Assembly: GCA_003149555.1 (NCBI GenBank)
Contig: QCWE01000001.1
Location: 646,546-710,545 of the forward strand
Direction of reading: 5' to 3'
From: Candidatus Aquiluna sp. XM-24bin5
Lineage (GTDB): Bacteria > Actinomycetota > Actinomycetia > Actinomycetales > Microbacteriaceae
Length of the DNA stretch: 64,000 nucleotides
This document shows positions 26,060-35,693 of this stretch, one piece after another. The notes under the pieces are model-generated. The model was not told where the DNA came from. It saw only the letters and a list, made by a program, of their open reading frames with translations, and made no database searches. The translations under genes were made by a program, and so were the position numbers. Each line of letters opens with the position of its first letter. Position 1 is the stretch's first letter.

Positions 26060-26566
26060 ATGACTGACAACATTCTGCTGACTCAAGCAGCATATGACCG
26101 GCTCAAAGATGAGCTCGAGCAGCTAATACTCGTCGAGCGTGGCGAGATCGCTAAGAAGATCCAGGAGGCTCGGGAAGAAGGCGACCTCAAGGAAAATGGC
26201 GGTTACCACGCGGCAAAGGAGGAGCAGGGAAAGCTTGAGGCCCGAATCAACCGCCTCGAGGAAATGCTCGCAAATGCTGAGATTGGTTCTGCCGACAGTT
26301 CTGACGGAATTGTGAAGCAGGGCCTCATGGTCACCTGCCTGCTAAACGGCAACGAGACCGAGTTTTTCCTAGGCAGCCACGAGATCTTTGAGGGAACCAA
26401 GTTTGAACAGCAGGTAGAGGATGGCGACCTTGACGTTTTCAGCCCAGACTCCCCAATTGGAAAAGCCATCCTGGGCAAAAAGATAGGCGAAGAGGTGGGC
26501 TACACCGCTCCTAACGGAAAGACCATTACGGTCAAGTTGGTGAAGCTAGCGAACTTCGAGTTCTAG
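26060..26566 (+). CDS. greA: Transcription elongation factor GreA
   Basis: 168 residues. The N-terminal antiparallel coiled coil (about 1-78) carries the acidic tip REEGDLKENGGYHAAKEEQ that reaches the RNA polymerase active site and rescues backtracked complexes. The C-terminal FKBP-like domain ends GKTITVKLVKLANFEF. The start has only a GGAAG-like sequence upstream. Its stop interlocks with that of ilvA in CTAG at 26563-26566. Confidence 0.96.
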   Translation: MTDNILLTQAAYDRLKDELEQLILVERGEIAKKIQEAREEGDLKENGGYHAAKEEQGKLEARINRLEEMLANAEIGSADSSDGIVKQGLMVTCLLNGNETEFFLGSHEIFEGTKFEQQVEDGDLDVFSPDSPIGKAILGKKIGEEVGYTAPNGKTITVKLVKLANFEF

Positions 26567-27798
26567 TCTTCGAACAGCCTGGGTTTTAGCCCAGCCCTCT
26601 TCAAAGACTCAATCACCTCATCGCGGTGTTCCTTACCTCGGGTTTCAACGCTGAGGTCCAGCTCCACCTCTGAAATCTGCAGTCCATTGCCGTGACGAGT
26701 GTGAAGCACCTCAACCACATTTGCACCCGCAGTGGCGACCGCTTCCGCAGTTCTAACCAGCTGTCCTGGCCTATCGGGCAACATGACTGCGATGTTGGTG
26801 TAGCGATCAGAAGCTGCGAGTCCGTGGCGGATTACCCGCTGAAGCAGCAGCGGATCGATGTTTCCTCCGGAGAGGATTACGGCCGTTGTCCCCTTGAGCT
26901 TGAGCTTCCTCGCGGCGAGTGCCGCAGCCCCAACTGCACCGCCTGCCTCAACCACCATCTTGGAACGTTCCATCACGCCGAGCATTGCCTTGGCTATCTC
27001 GTCTTCCGTGACGGTCACTACCTTGTCAACGTAGTTCTTGATGATTTCGAAAGGCACCTTGCCGGGTTTGGCAACAGCAATACCGTCTGCAATCGTCGGG
27101 TTGATCTTGGTCTCCAACGGCTTCCCGGCCTTCAAAGAAGGAGGGTAAGCGGCAGCCTCGGCGGCCTGGACCGCATAAACCTTTATCTTCTTGCCCAATT
27201 GCTTGGCCTTGAGCTTTGCAGCTAGCGCAACACCCGCGGCCAGCCCTCCGCCACCAAGGCAGACAACTATGTTCTCGACATCCGGAAGTTGCTCCATGAT
27301 TTCTAGTCCGACGGTGCCCTGACCACGAACAATATCGATATGGTCGAAGGGCGGAATGAACACCGCACCGGTTTGCGAAGTAAAGTCCTGGGCTGCAGCA
27401 AGCGTCTCATCGAATATTGCTCCGGTGAGAACCACGTTGGCGCCGTAGTCAATCGTGGCCTGGTACTTAGGAAGCGAAGCTCCAACCGGCATGAAAATTG
27501 TTGCCTTGATACCAAGCAGCTTTGCTGCGAGGGCAACTCCTTGGGCGTGGTTACCAGCCGATGCCGCAACTACTCCGCGCTTCCTTTCGTCGGCACTTAG
27601 CTGACTCATCAGGTTGTATGCGCCACGAACCTTGTAGGCACCAGTGCGCTGAAGGTTCTCACATTTGAAGAAGACGGGATGTCCGGTTAGCTCAGTGAGC
27701 CAGTGGCTTTCGAGCATGGGAGTAGCAGAAATTTGGCCACCCACGCGCTCGGCAGCCTGGTAAAACTCATCCAGAGACGGGAGTTTGGTTGGAGCCAT
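26563..27798 (-). CDS. ilvA: Threonine ammonia-lyase with ACT domain
   Basis: 411 residues. PLP-dependent deamination of threonine to 2-oxobutanoate, the first step to isoleucine. The PLP lysine is in RTGAYKVRGAYNLM near residue 57; the glycine-rich phosphate loop CLGGGGLAAGVAL follows. A single C-terminal ACT domain (about 330-411) begins near RYTNIAVMLPDRPGQL, as in the TdcB-like biosynthetic enzymes of actinobacteria. ATG 27798 has GAAGG upstream; a TTG one codon earlier is in frame. Confidence 0.92.
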   Translation of the reverse strand: MAPTKLPSLDEFYQAAERVGGQISATPMLESHWLTELTGHPVFFKCENLQRTGAYKVRGAYNLMSQLSADERKRGVVAASAGNHAQGVALAAKLLGIKATIFMPVGASLPKYQATIDYGANVVLTGAIFDETLAAAQDFTSQTGAVFIPPFDHIDIVRGQGTVGLEIMEQLPDVENIVVCLGGGGLAAGVALAAKLKAKQLGKKIKVYAVQAAEAAAYPPSLKAGKPLETKINPTIADGIAVAKPGKVPFEIIKNYVDKVVTVTEDEIAKAMLGVMERSKMVVEAGGAVGAAALAARKLKLKGTTAVILSGGNIDPLLLQRVIRHGLAASDRYTNIAVMLPDRPGQLVRTAEAVATAGANVVEVLHTRHGNGLQISEVELDLSVETRGKEHRDEVIESLKRAGLKPRLFED

Positions 27799-27837
27799 CA
27801 AAAACCTTCAATCAAAGAATGAGAGAAAGTCTAGCGA

Positions 27838-28725
27838 TTAGAAGCCGCGCCCGATTTGGGAAAGTCTCTCAACTCGCTTGGGGATTGGTGGGTGAGTGGA
27901 GAAAAGACGCTCCACCAAACCTGGCTTGAGAGGGTCGTTGATGTACATGTGAGCCATCGCGGTATTTGCCCTCTTCATTGGCTTTCCATACTCACCAAGT
28001 TTCTGCAGAGCTGAGGCCAGTCCGTCTGGATACCTCGTCATTTCGGCACCTGAGGCGTCTGCGAGATACTCGCGCTGCCTCGAAACTGCTGCCGATACCA
28101 TGGGGCCAATTAGCCAGGCGATGATCCAACCCACAAGCCCAATCACGACCAAGAAGGCCATCATTTGGCCGTTATTGCGATTGCGATTGAAAGACGAGTA
28201 CCACGCCATCCGGATAGCGATGTCGGCCAAGATTCCAATCGCGGAAACCAGCCCAAAGACAATGGTCGAGACCCTGATGTCGTAATTCTTCACGTGACCG
28301 AGCTCGTGAGCCATGACCCCCTCCAGCTCGTTGTCGTCCATGATCTCGAGAAGGCCAGTTGTTGCAGCGACTATCGCATTTTCGGGATTTCTACCGGTAG
28401 CAAAAGCATTGGGAGCGGGGTCATTGATGATGTAGACCTTGGGCATCGGCATGCCCTGCGAGATGGCAAGGTTCTCAACTGTGTTCCAGAGCCGCGGATT
28501 ATCCCTCTTTTCAATTTGCTTAGCGCCACTCATCGCAACAGCCAGCCTTGAGGCCGCGAAGTACTGGAAGATCGTGTATCCGAGAACAAACAGCACAATC
28601 AAAATGGCACTGGAGCCGTTTCCCGAATACTGCCCCCACCAAACAGCCAGTGCGGTAAGCAGGCCAACAAACAGGCCAATGATGATTACCGTGTTGCGCT
28701 TATTGGCCGCAATTGCCCGATACAA
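27838..28725 (-). CDS. htpX: M48 family membrane metalloprotease HtpX
   Basis: 295 residues. Two N-terminal membrane helices, the zinc motif VMAHELGHVKN near residue 138, the third ligand region EYLADASGAEM near 223, and the closing LFSTHPPIPKRVERL. It degrades damaged membrane proteins. The gene follows lemA by nine bases. Start codon TTG 28725. Confidence 0.94.
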   Translation of the reverse strand: MYRAIAANKRNTVIIIGLFVGLLTALAVWWGQYSGNGSSAILIVLFVLGYTIFQYFAASRLAVAMSGAKQIEKRDNPRLWNTVENLAISQGMPMPKVYIINDPAPNAFATGRNPENAIVAATTGLLEIMDDNELEGVMAHELGHVKNYDIRVSTIVFGLVSAIGILADIAIRMAWYSSFNRNRNNGQMMAFLVVIGLVGWIIAWLIGPMVSAAVSRQREYLADASGAEMTRYPDGLASALQKLGEYGKPMKRANTAMAHMYINDPLKPGLVERLFSTHPPIPKRVERLSQIGRGF

Positions 28726-28734
28726 GCTCTACCC

Positions 28735-29301
28735 CTAGAAGTTGACCGTTGGGGGCTCTTGGATGCTTGCCGCATCCTCTACCTCAAAGAATTCTCTTTC
28801 GGTGAAACCAAGGCCTCCGGCGAAAATGTTGTTTGGGAATTGCACGATCTTTGTGTTGAGCTCCCGGACTCCGCCGTTGAAGAAACGACGAGAAGCCATG
28901 ATCTTGTCCTCGGTGTCTGTCAGCTCGCGCTGCAGCTCCAGGAAGTTAGTTGAGGCAACCAACTGCGGATACGCCTCTGATACGGCGAAGAGGCTCTTCA
29001 GGGCACCCTGCAGCATTCCCTCCGCCTGCGCTGCCTTGGCTGGGTGCTCGAGCGACTCTGGGGAAACTGTTGCTGCTCTAGCTTTGGTTACGTTCTCAAA
29101 GACTTCGCGCTCGTGAGAGGCGTAGCCCCGAACGGTTTCGATAAGGTTCGGGATTAGATCAGCCCTGCGCTTTAGCTGGACTGTGATGTCGCTCCACGCC
29201 TCATCAACTCTTATCTTGAGGGCCACCAACGCGTTATAGGTGATCCAGAGGTAGATGCCAATAACGGCAGCAATACCTAGGGCAATAAGCAGAATTTCCA
29301 T
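28735..29301 (-). CDS. lemA: LemA family protein
   Basis: 188 residues. One N-terminal membrane helix (about 2-20) and a long helical domain with VDEAWSDITVQLKRRADLIPNL and YASHEREVFENVTKARA, the LemA signature. It is regularly paired with htpX, as here, but its function is not settled. ATG 29301 has AAAGGAG upstream. Confidence 0.93.
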   Translation of the reverse strand: MEILLIALGIAAVIGIYLWITYNALVALKIRVDEAWSDITVQLKRRADLIPNLIETVRGYASHEREVFENVTKARAATVSPESLEHPAKAAQAEGMLQGALKSLFAVSEAYPQLVASTNFLELQRELTDTEDKIMASRRFFNGGVRELNTKIVQFPNNIFAGGLGFTEREFFEVEDAASIQEPPTVNF

Positions 29302-29325
29302 GTCGCTCCTTTAGGGCCGTCTAAC

Positions 29326-29331
29326 AGACTA
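29326..29331 (-). promoter_or_regulatory. -10 box of lemA-htpX
   Basis: TAGTCT on the minus strand. A start near 29319 leaves an 18-base leader containing the AAAGGAG site. Confidence 0.45.
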
Positions 29332-29334
29332 AGC

Positions 29335-29367
29335 GAAAAAACTGCGCGTTTGCTGAACAAAAGCAGT
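29335..29367 (-). terminator. Intrinsic terminator of the tRNA-Leu transcript
   Basis: On the minus strand ACTGC (starting at the discriminator base) pairs with GCAGT, with an inner TTTG/CAAA stem, followed by TTTTTTC. It lies between the tRNA and lemA. Confidence 0.55.
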
Positions 29368-29439
29368 GCCCCGAGTGGGACTCGAACCCACACTGTGGCG
29401 ATTTTAAGTCGCCTGCCTCTGCCATTGGGCTATCGGGGC
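29367..29439 (-). tRNA. tRNA-Leu (anticodon UAA), short variable arm
   Basis: 73 bases without encoded CCA. Acceptor GCCCCGA/TCGGGGC, A73; U8-A9; D stem GCC/GGC with GG and AGA in the loop; anticodon stem GGCGA/TCGCC with loop CTTAAAA, so UAA at 34-36, reading UUA/UUG. The T arm is GTGGG-TTCGAGT-CCCAC. The variable region is only ACAGT. Bacterial tRNA-Leu normally has a long class II variable arm, so this class I shape is odd, although acceptor, D-loop and A73 look leucine-like. Confidence 0.85.
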
Positions 29440-29441
29440 AA

Positions 29442-29469
29442 AAACAAAAGGCCCGGGAAGACCCGGGCC
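29442..29469 (-). terminator. Strong intrinsic terminator of ndh
   Basis: GGCCCGGG-TCTT-CCCGGGCC on the minus strand (29450-29469), followed by TTTTGTTTT. It lies between the ndh stop and tRNA-Leu and leaves only about ten bases before the tRNA 5' end. Confidence 0.85.
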
Positions 29470-29483
29470 CAATGCTGATAAAA

Positions 29484-30875
29484 CTACTTACCAGGCTTGG
29501 TGGCCCAGGTCTCAAAGAATAATCGTGGCGAACGAACTGCCTCAATCGTCACCATGTCTCTACCGAGAATGGCGTTCCAAATCCAGCCAGCGACAACCCT
29601 GATCTTGCGCTCCCAAGTCGGCATAGCAAGACCGTGGTAGCCGCGGTGGGCAATCCACGGGAGGAAGCCGGTCATTCCGAAGTTGCCGACCTTGATGGCA
29701 CCTACACCGATTCCAAGCCCTGCAACCGCACCAATCGTCTTCCAGCGGTACTCGCGAATCTCCTCGCCGCGAATTGACGCAACGATGTTTTTGGCCAAAA
29801 GCTTTGCCTGGCGAACGGCGTGTTGGGCGTTGGGCACGCAGTAACCGCCGACGCCGCCACCAGTTAGGTCGGGAACAGCGGAGACATCCCCAGCAGTCCA
29901 GGCACCATCGATGGGCTTGTCGTTCTCAAGAATCTGGAGCTTTGCGTTTGCAATGACTCGGAATCGCTCGTCTAGCGGGAAGCTGCAGTTCTTGGCAACG
30001 GGAGCCGCGGCAACACCAGCGGTCCAAATGATTAGGTTCGACTCCATGCTCTCACCACTTGAGAGCTTTACCACGCCGTTTTCCGCCGAGACCACCTGGG
30101 TGTTCAGGTGAACATAGCCAGCTCGACTGTTCAGGTTATTTACTACCCAGTTGGCTGTCTTCTCGTTCACCTCGGGCATGATGCGTCCCATGGCCTCGAT
30201 GAGGTGGAACTGAACATCATCAAAATCAATCTCGGGGTAATAGCGCAGCAAGTGTGTGGCTGCGCTGCGAAGCTCTGCGAATGCCTCGATGCCGGCAAAT
30301 CCACCACCGACAACTATTACAGTCAGCAGTCGCTGCCTGAGCTTTGAATTTTTTGGAAGTGCGGCTGCGCGCTCGAAATTACCAATCAGACGGTTTCGAA
30401 CCTCAACGGCTTCCTCGATGGTCTTCAGGCCAATCGCCTGCTCGGCGATTCCCTTGATCGGGAAGGTTCTTGTAACAGCACCGGCCGTCATGACAATCTG
30501 GTCGTATTCGAGGACTAGGTCTTTACCACCATCAACGGCAATCGTTGCCTTTTGCGCCTTGTGGTTGACCTTTTTCAGCTTTCCAGAGACCATGCGAGTC
30601 TTCTTGAGGTGCTGCCTGTGAGAAACAACCACGTGCCTCGGCTCGATTGAACCCGCAGCAACCTCCGGCAGAAATGGCTGGTAGGTCATGTATGGCAAAG
30701 GGTCGACCATGGTGACCTCTGCCTCACCGCGACGAAGGGTCTTCTCCAGTTTCCATGCAGTGTAGAAGCCGGCGTAGCCACCTCCAATGATGAGGATCCG
30801 CTGAGGCGGCTTGGGGTTTGTAACCTCTTGCACGATTGCTGGTGGGGTCTTTGACTTTGTGGTCGCGACGGTCAT
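29484..30875 (-). CDS. ndh: Type II NADH dehydrogenase (NAD(P)/FAD-dependent oxidoreductase)
   Basis: 463 residues. Non-proton-pumping NADH:quinone oxidoreductase at the inner face of the membrane. FAD-binding RILIIGGGYAGFYTAW lies near 28-42, the second dinucleotide fold LLTVIVVGGGFAGIEAFAEL near 186-205, and the FAD-pyrophosphate motif AWTAGDVSAVPDL near 325. A hydrophobic C-terminal region may attach it to the membrane. The start overlaps the subtilase stop (ATGA), so it is the last gene of the ftsB operon. Confidence 0.9.
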   Translation of the reverse strand: MTVATTKSKTPPAIVQEVTNPKPPQRILIIGGGYAGFYTAWKLEKTLRRGEAEVTMVDPLPYMTYQPFLPEVAAGSIEPRHVVVSHRQHLKKTRMVSGKLKKVNHKAQKATIAVDGGKDLVLEYDQIVMTAGAVTRTFPIKGIAEQAIGLKTIEEAVEVRNRLIGNFERAAALPKNSKLRQRLLTVIVVGGGFAGIEAFAELRSAATHLLRYYPEIDFDDVQFHLIEAMGRIMPEVNEKTANWVVNNLNSRAGYVHLNTQVVSAENGVVKLSSGESMESNLIIWTAGVAAAPVAKNCSFPLDERFRVIANAKLQILENDKPIDGAWTAGDVSAVPDLTGGGVGGYCVPNAQHAVRQAKLLAKNIVASIRGEEIREYRWKTIGAVAGLGIGVGAIKVGNFGMTGFLPWIAHRGYHGLAMPTWERKIRVVAGWIWNAILGRDMVTIEAVRSPRLFFETWATKPGK

Positions 30876-32065
30876 GAGCCTTCTTTTATAGTTCTTGCTT
30901 TTGCCTTATTACCGCGTCTCAAACTGTTGATTATGAGAACTACTAGCAACAGCGCTATGGGTAACAAAAGATAGGTTAGCGGATTCACAGGGGGGTCTGC
31001 CTGAGGAATCTCTGTGGTGACTTCAGATTCCTCCCGCTCACCCTCAACTCCGGGCAGTGTCGGGATAATTAACTCGGCGCTGTCTTCCTGGACCTCCGAC
31101 CCGCGATAAAGCTCAATCCAGCGAGCCAAAGAGCCAAGTGGATTGCTGGATGCCACCTCACTCGAGTCAACAGCTGCGACGGGATCGATTAGCCCAAAGC
31201 CATAGGTCGCATCGAAGCCTGGCTCTCCTAGATCAATGGCGGTGGAGATGACCCGCTGAATAATGTCGTTTGCGCTGGCGACTGGATCTGCTTGGCGCAT
31301 AAGAGCGACCATCCCGGTCACTATGGGAGCGGCAGCAGAAGAGCCCTCCCACATCTTGATCTCACCACCTGGATAACTCCCGAGCATCTCTACCCCAGGT
31401 GCCGCAACCGCTACGCCAATGCCACTTGCTCCCGCCGTCGAGTTGACATTGCCGCCTCTGTCAACCGCAGTCACCGAGAGGACACCGGGTATTGTCGCCG
31501 GTGCAGTAGCGCCTGTTTGAGACTCACGATTGCCACTGGCGGCAACGATCACCACATCGTTTTCAAAGGCATACAAAAACGCCTCATCCCAGCTCTCAGG
31601 CCAGCGCTCTGAGTTGCGAGAAAGAGAGAGGTTTATAACACTTGCCCCATTGTCCACCGCCCAGATAATCGCCTGGGCCACTTGCGCGTCGGTGTCAGCT
31701 CCCCCAACGCCCAAACCAACCGAAATAGCCAATAGCTCGACACCAGGTGCGATACCAATTACCCCGCCTGTAGCTCTCCCCTGCCCCGCTATGAGTGAGC
31801 TCACCATTGTCCCGTGAAACCCACCAGGCCCAACCGGCTGGGTGCCATCGGGTGTACCGATGCCCGAGAAGTCTGCACCTGCTATCACCATGCCTGCAAG
31901 ATCGGGGTGGTCATCGTCAATGCCGGTATCGATAACCGCAACACGCACCCCACTCCCATCAAGTGCAATCTCGTTGAAACCACGATCATCGAGCCACCAG
32001 TGCTCACTGGCAGAGGCCGTGGTGGTCAGCAAAACTGCGCTCAGGGCAAGGGCTATCAGGCGCAA
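30872..32065 (-). CDS. Membrane-anchored S8 (subtilisin-like) serine protease
   Basis: 397 residues. A signal peptide (RLIALALSAVLLTTTASAS) precedes the catalytic domain: Asp46 in VAVIDTGIDDDHPD, His84 in GFHGTMVSSL, and Ser243 in EGSSAAAP, where the usual GTS is GSS. A C-terminal membrane helix (about 357-378) and basic tail give the same topology as mycosins, but no ESX/type VII genes are nearby. TTG 32065 has GGGAG seven bases upstream and begins the signal peptide; the frame is open to 32170 inside the preceding gene. Confidence 0.88.
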   Translation of the reverse strand: MRLIALALSAVLLTTTASASEHWWLDDRGFNEIALDGSGVRVAVIDTGIDDDHPDLAGMVIAGADFSGIGTPDGTQPVGPGGFHGTMVSSLIAGQGRATGGVIGIAPGVELLAISVGLGVGGADTDAQVAQAIIWAVDNGASVINLSLSRNSERWPESWDEAFLYAFENDVVIVAASGNRESQTGATAPATIPGVLSVTAVDRGGNVNSTAGASGIGVAVAAPGVEMLGSYPGGEIKMWEGSSAAAPIVTGMVALMRQADPVASANDIIQRVISTAIDLGEPGFDATYGFGLIDPVAAVDSSEVASSNPLGSLARWIELYRGSEVQEDSAELIIPTLPGVEGEREESEVTTEIPQADPPVNPLTYLLLPIALLLVVLIINSLRRGNKAKARTIKEGS

Positions 32066-32538
32066 GTGCACACTCCCTGCGACCAAGAAAGCTCCTTGAG
32101 CGCCATGTCTCCAATTGGGTTGACACCGCTCCCCTTGGCGAGGGAATGGGCCACGAGCGAATGCAGGCACTTAACTCTGGTAGGCATGCCTCCTGCCGAA
32201 ATACCTGCAATCTCATCCACCTCGGCAATCTGTTCGCGCTCAGCCAGATACTGCTGGTGGGCCGAGTGATACCTGGCGCTCAGCTCCGTATCTTCCTCGA
32301 GCAGCTGTTGAACCCGGGCCATGTAACCGGAGGCCTCAAGGGTTGAGACAGCGGCAGTCGCGGAGGGCTGGGTCAGGTAGTAAAGAGTGGGAAATGGTGT
32401 TCCGTCCTCAAGCCTCGGCTCAGTCTTCACCACCACCGGCCTACCGCATACGCACCTGGCTGAGACCTCGACAATGTTTCTTGCGGGCCTACCCAGTTGC
32501 CTCGATACCTCTTCGATATCTTCGGCAGAGATGCTCAC
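32056..32538 (-). CDS. DUF501 domain protein
   Basis: 160 residues matching the actinobacterial DUF501 family, found after ftsB in most genomes of the group. Conserved cysteines occur in SARCVCGRPVVV and in the C-terminal CTCA, with RVKCLHSLVAHSLA between, so a bound metal is possible. Function unknown. It overlaps ftsB by four bases and the subtilase start by ten. Confidence 0.9.
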   Translation of the reverse strand: MSISAEDIEEVSRQLGRPARNIVEVSARCVCGRPVVVKTEPRLEDGTPFPTLYYLTQPSATAAVSTLEASGYMARVQQLLEEDTELSARYHSAHQQYLAEREQIAEVDEIAGISAGGMPTRVKCLHSLVAHSLAKGSGVNPIGDMALKELSWSQGVCTCA

Positions 32539-33038
32539 TCTTCCTCCGGCTGTTCGAGCGCAGACCTTAGAAAGCTCTCCAAGAGAGAGTCCACCCAGTT
32601 ATCCTCCGCGGCCGAGACCTCGGCACTTATCTCATCTGCGCTCCGTCGTTCGGAGAGCATTGCTCCGACGGTGCCAGAGGTATCAGAAAAGTCCATGCCT
32701 TCAGAGTCCATCACCAAATACGAAACCTCTCCGGGGAGGACGTAGTAGAGGCGGTCCCGGGCCTGCGAGCGTATGTAGACCGGGTCCTGCCAGCGATCTC
32801 GCTCGGCCTGCATCTCCTCAACAGCGGCCTCCGCCTGCGCAATGCTCTCTTCCATCTCAACGATTTCTCGCCGTTGATCGAGGTAGGTCTGAACATCTTG
32901 AGAGACGATAAATGTCCCCAGCACAATGACTGAAATCAGGCTCACCCAGCTGCTATTGAGCCTGAGCATGCGCAGCATCAACTTGCCCTGGGTCAGGGCA
33001 ACTGGAACCTTAGGTTCTTTCTTGGGTGACTGCGCCAT
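32535..33038 (-). CDS. ftsB: Septum formation initiator, FtsB/DivIC family
   Basis: 167 residues. A cytoplasmic basic segment, one membrane helix (about 30-50), then a coiled coil (RREIVEMEESIAQAEAAVEEM) and YIRSQARDRLYYVLPGE, the family signature. It forms the FtsQLB complex that activates septal peptidoglycan synthesis. The acidic C-terminal tail is longer than in E. coli FtsB. It lies directly downstream of eno. Confidence 0.9.
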   Translation of the reverse strand: MAQSPKKEPKVPVALTQGKLMLRMLRLNSSWVSLISVIVLGTFIVSQDVQTYLDQRREIVEMEESIAQAEAAVEEMQAERDRWQDPVYIRSQARDRLYYVLPGEVSYLVMDSEGMDFSDTSGTVGAMLSERRSADEISAEVSAAEDNWVDSLLESFLRSALEQPEEE

Positions 33039-33075
33039 ATTCCAAAAAGTTTAGGAGCAGCCGCCTAAGTTGCTG

Positions 33076-34431
<1,356 letters not shown>

Positions 34432-34435
34432 GCGT

Positions 34436-35608
34436 TTAGCTAAGTGGCTTGATTTCTAGGGCTTGTCTCTCTGCCATGAAGGCAAAGGACTCGAAGCCGC
34501 TGGCCGATAGCTCCTCAAGTTGAGCCTTTAGGTTTTTTGCCTTCTTCTCTAGCCTCACGGTGTAGCCCTCGGCGATCAGTTGCGCTTGAAGGCTAAGCGC
34601 AGCGGAGACGTCTTCGTCGATTAGGACTACGAGTGACCTTGCAGAGCCCTGCTCGAGTGAGGCAATGTCGATTATTCGCTCTATGCCCAAAGAAATGCCG
34701 GCTGCGGGCGTGTTGGTGCCTGCCCACCTACCAACCATCTCGTCATAGCGACCGCCGCCACCAATAGAGGAATCCGCGCCTGGATATTCGATCTCAAAGA
34801 TTGCTCCGGTGTAGTAGCCCATGCCACGAACCAGACTCGGGTCATAGCGAAGCCGCTCGGCACTGTTGCCAAGTTTTGCAACCCAGCTGAGCTCCTCGGG
34901 CCATGAATCCTCTGTGACTGACAGCCAAGAGCTGACATTGCTTGCAACCTCGGCGCCCCAGCCGCTCTCAATCTCCTTGGCAACTCCCTCCAAACCAATC
35001 TTGTCCAGCTTGTCTATGGCAATCATCGCTGCCTCTTGGTTGTCCATTACGCCCGCGGCATCGAGTGCCTTCTTCAGCAGCCTGCGGTCGTTGATCCTTA
35101 TGGTTGCTTTAGTCAGGCCAATAGCATCTAGTGCAGCCAGGGATGCAGAAATCAGCTCGAGCTCGGCTAGCTCGCTTGCCTCCCCCAGAATGTCAATGTC
35201 ACACTGCAAAAACTGACGATAGCGACCCTTCTGCGGCCTCTCTGCTCGCCATACCGGACCAATTTGGATGGCCTTCAGTACCCTGGGAAGACTACCCCGG
35301 TTGCTGGCGAAGTACCTCGTCAGCGGCACAGTTAGGTCAAAGCGCAATCCCAGGTCTGAAAGCTCTGACTTCTCAGCCATTGCCTTTTCGAGTTCTTCGC
35401 CACGCCTAAGAACCTTGAAGACGAGCTTTTCGTTGTCGCCTCCCTGGCCAGAGGTGAGCCTCTCAATGGCCTCTACGGCCGGGGTCTCAATCTCCTGGAA
35501 TCCCCTGGCGGCGTAGGTATCGCGGATAATCGAAATCAACTGCTCACGCTTTTGTTTTTCTGCGGGCAGCAAATCTCTCATTCCACGAGGGGGATTGACA
35601 CTTGGCAC
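34436..35608 (-). CDS. hisS: Histidine-tRNA ligase
   Basis: 390 residues, slightly shorter than the common 420. Class II motif 1 is RGMRDLLP onward; motif 2 GPVWRAERPQKGRYRQFLQCDIDILG; the His-specific LVRGMGYYTGAIFE and GGGGRYDEMVG; motif 3 AAGISLGIERI. The anticodon-binding domain (about 315-390) is a little reduced. GTG 35608 has no ribosome binding site; a weak CAAACT hexamer ends six bases upstream. It is divergent from the TetR gene. Confidence 0.95.
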   Translation of the reverse strand: MPSVNPPRGMRDLLPAEKQKREQLISIIRDTYAARGFQEIETPAVEAIERLTSGQGGDNEKLVFKVLRRGEELEKAMAEKSELSDLGLRFDLTVPLTRYFASNRGSLPRVLKAIQIGPVWRAERPQKGRYRQFLQCDIDILGEASELAELELISASLAALDAIGLTKATIRINDRRLLKKALDAAGVMDNQEAAMIAIDKLDKIGLEGVAKEIESGWGAEVASNVSSWLSVTEDSWPEELSWVAKLGNSAERLRYDPSLVRGMGYYTGAIFEIEYPGADSSIGGGGRYDEMVGRWAGTNTPAAGISLGIERIIDIASLEQGSARSLVVLIDEDVSAALSLQAQLIAEGYTVRLEKKAKNLKAQLEELSASGFESFAFMAERQALEIKPLS

Positions 35609-35649
35609 CTGACCAGTTTGTCACAGCAACAAAAATTCCCGCTGATTAC

Positions 35650-35666
35650 AAGTGGCCAAGCCACTT
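35650..35666. promoter_or_regulatory. Candidate operator of the TetR regulator
   Basis: AAGTGGC-CAA-GCCACTT, a perfect 7-bp inverted repeat in the hisS/TetR divergent gap. It covers the -35 position of the TetR promoter (-10 at 35681), a typical arrangement for autorepression. Binding is inferred, not shown. Confidence 0.5.
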
Positions 35667-35680
35667 TGCGCGCAGATGAG

Positions 35681-35686
35681 TAGTCT
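35681..35686 (+). promoter_or_regulatory. Leaderless -10 box of the TetR gene
   Basis: TAGTCT, 7 bases before ATG 35694. Confidence 0.45.
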
Positions 35687-35693
35687 TTGACCC

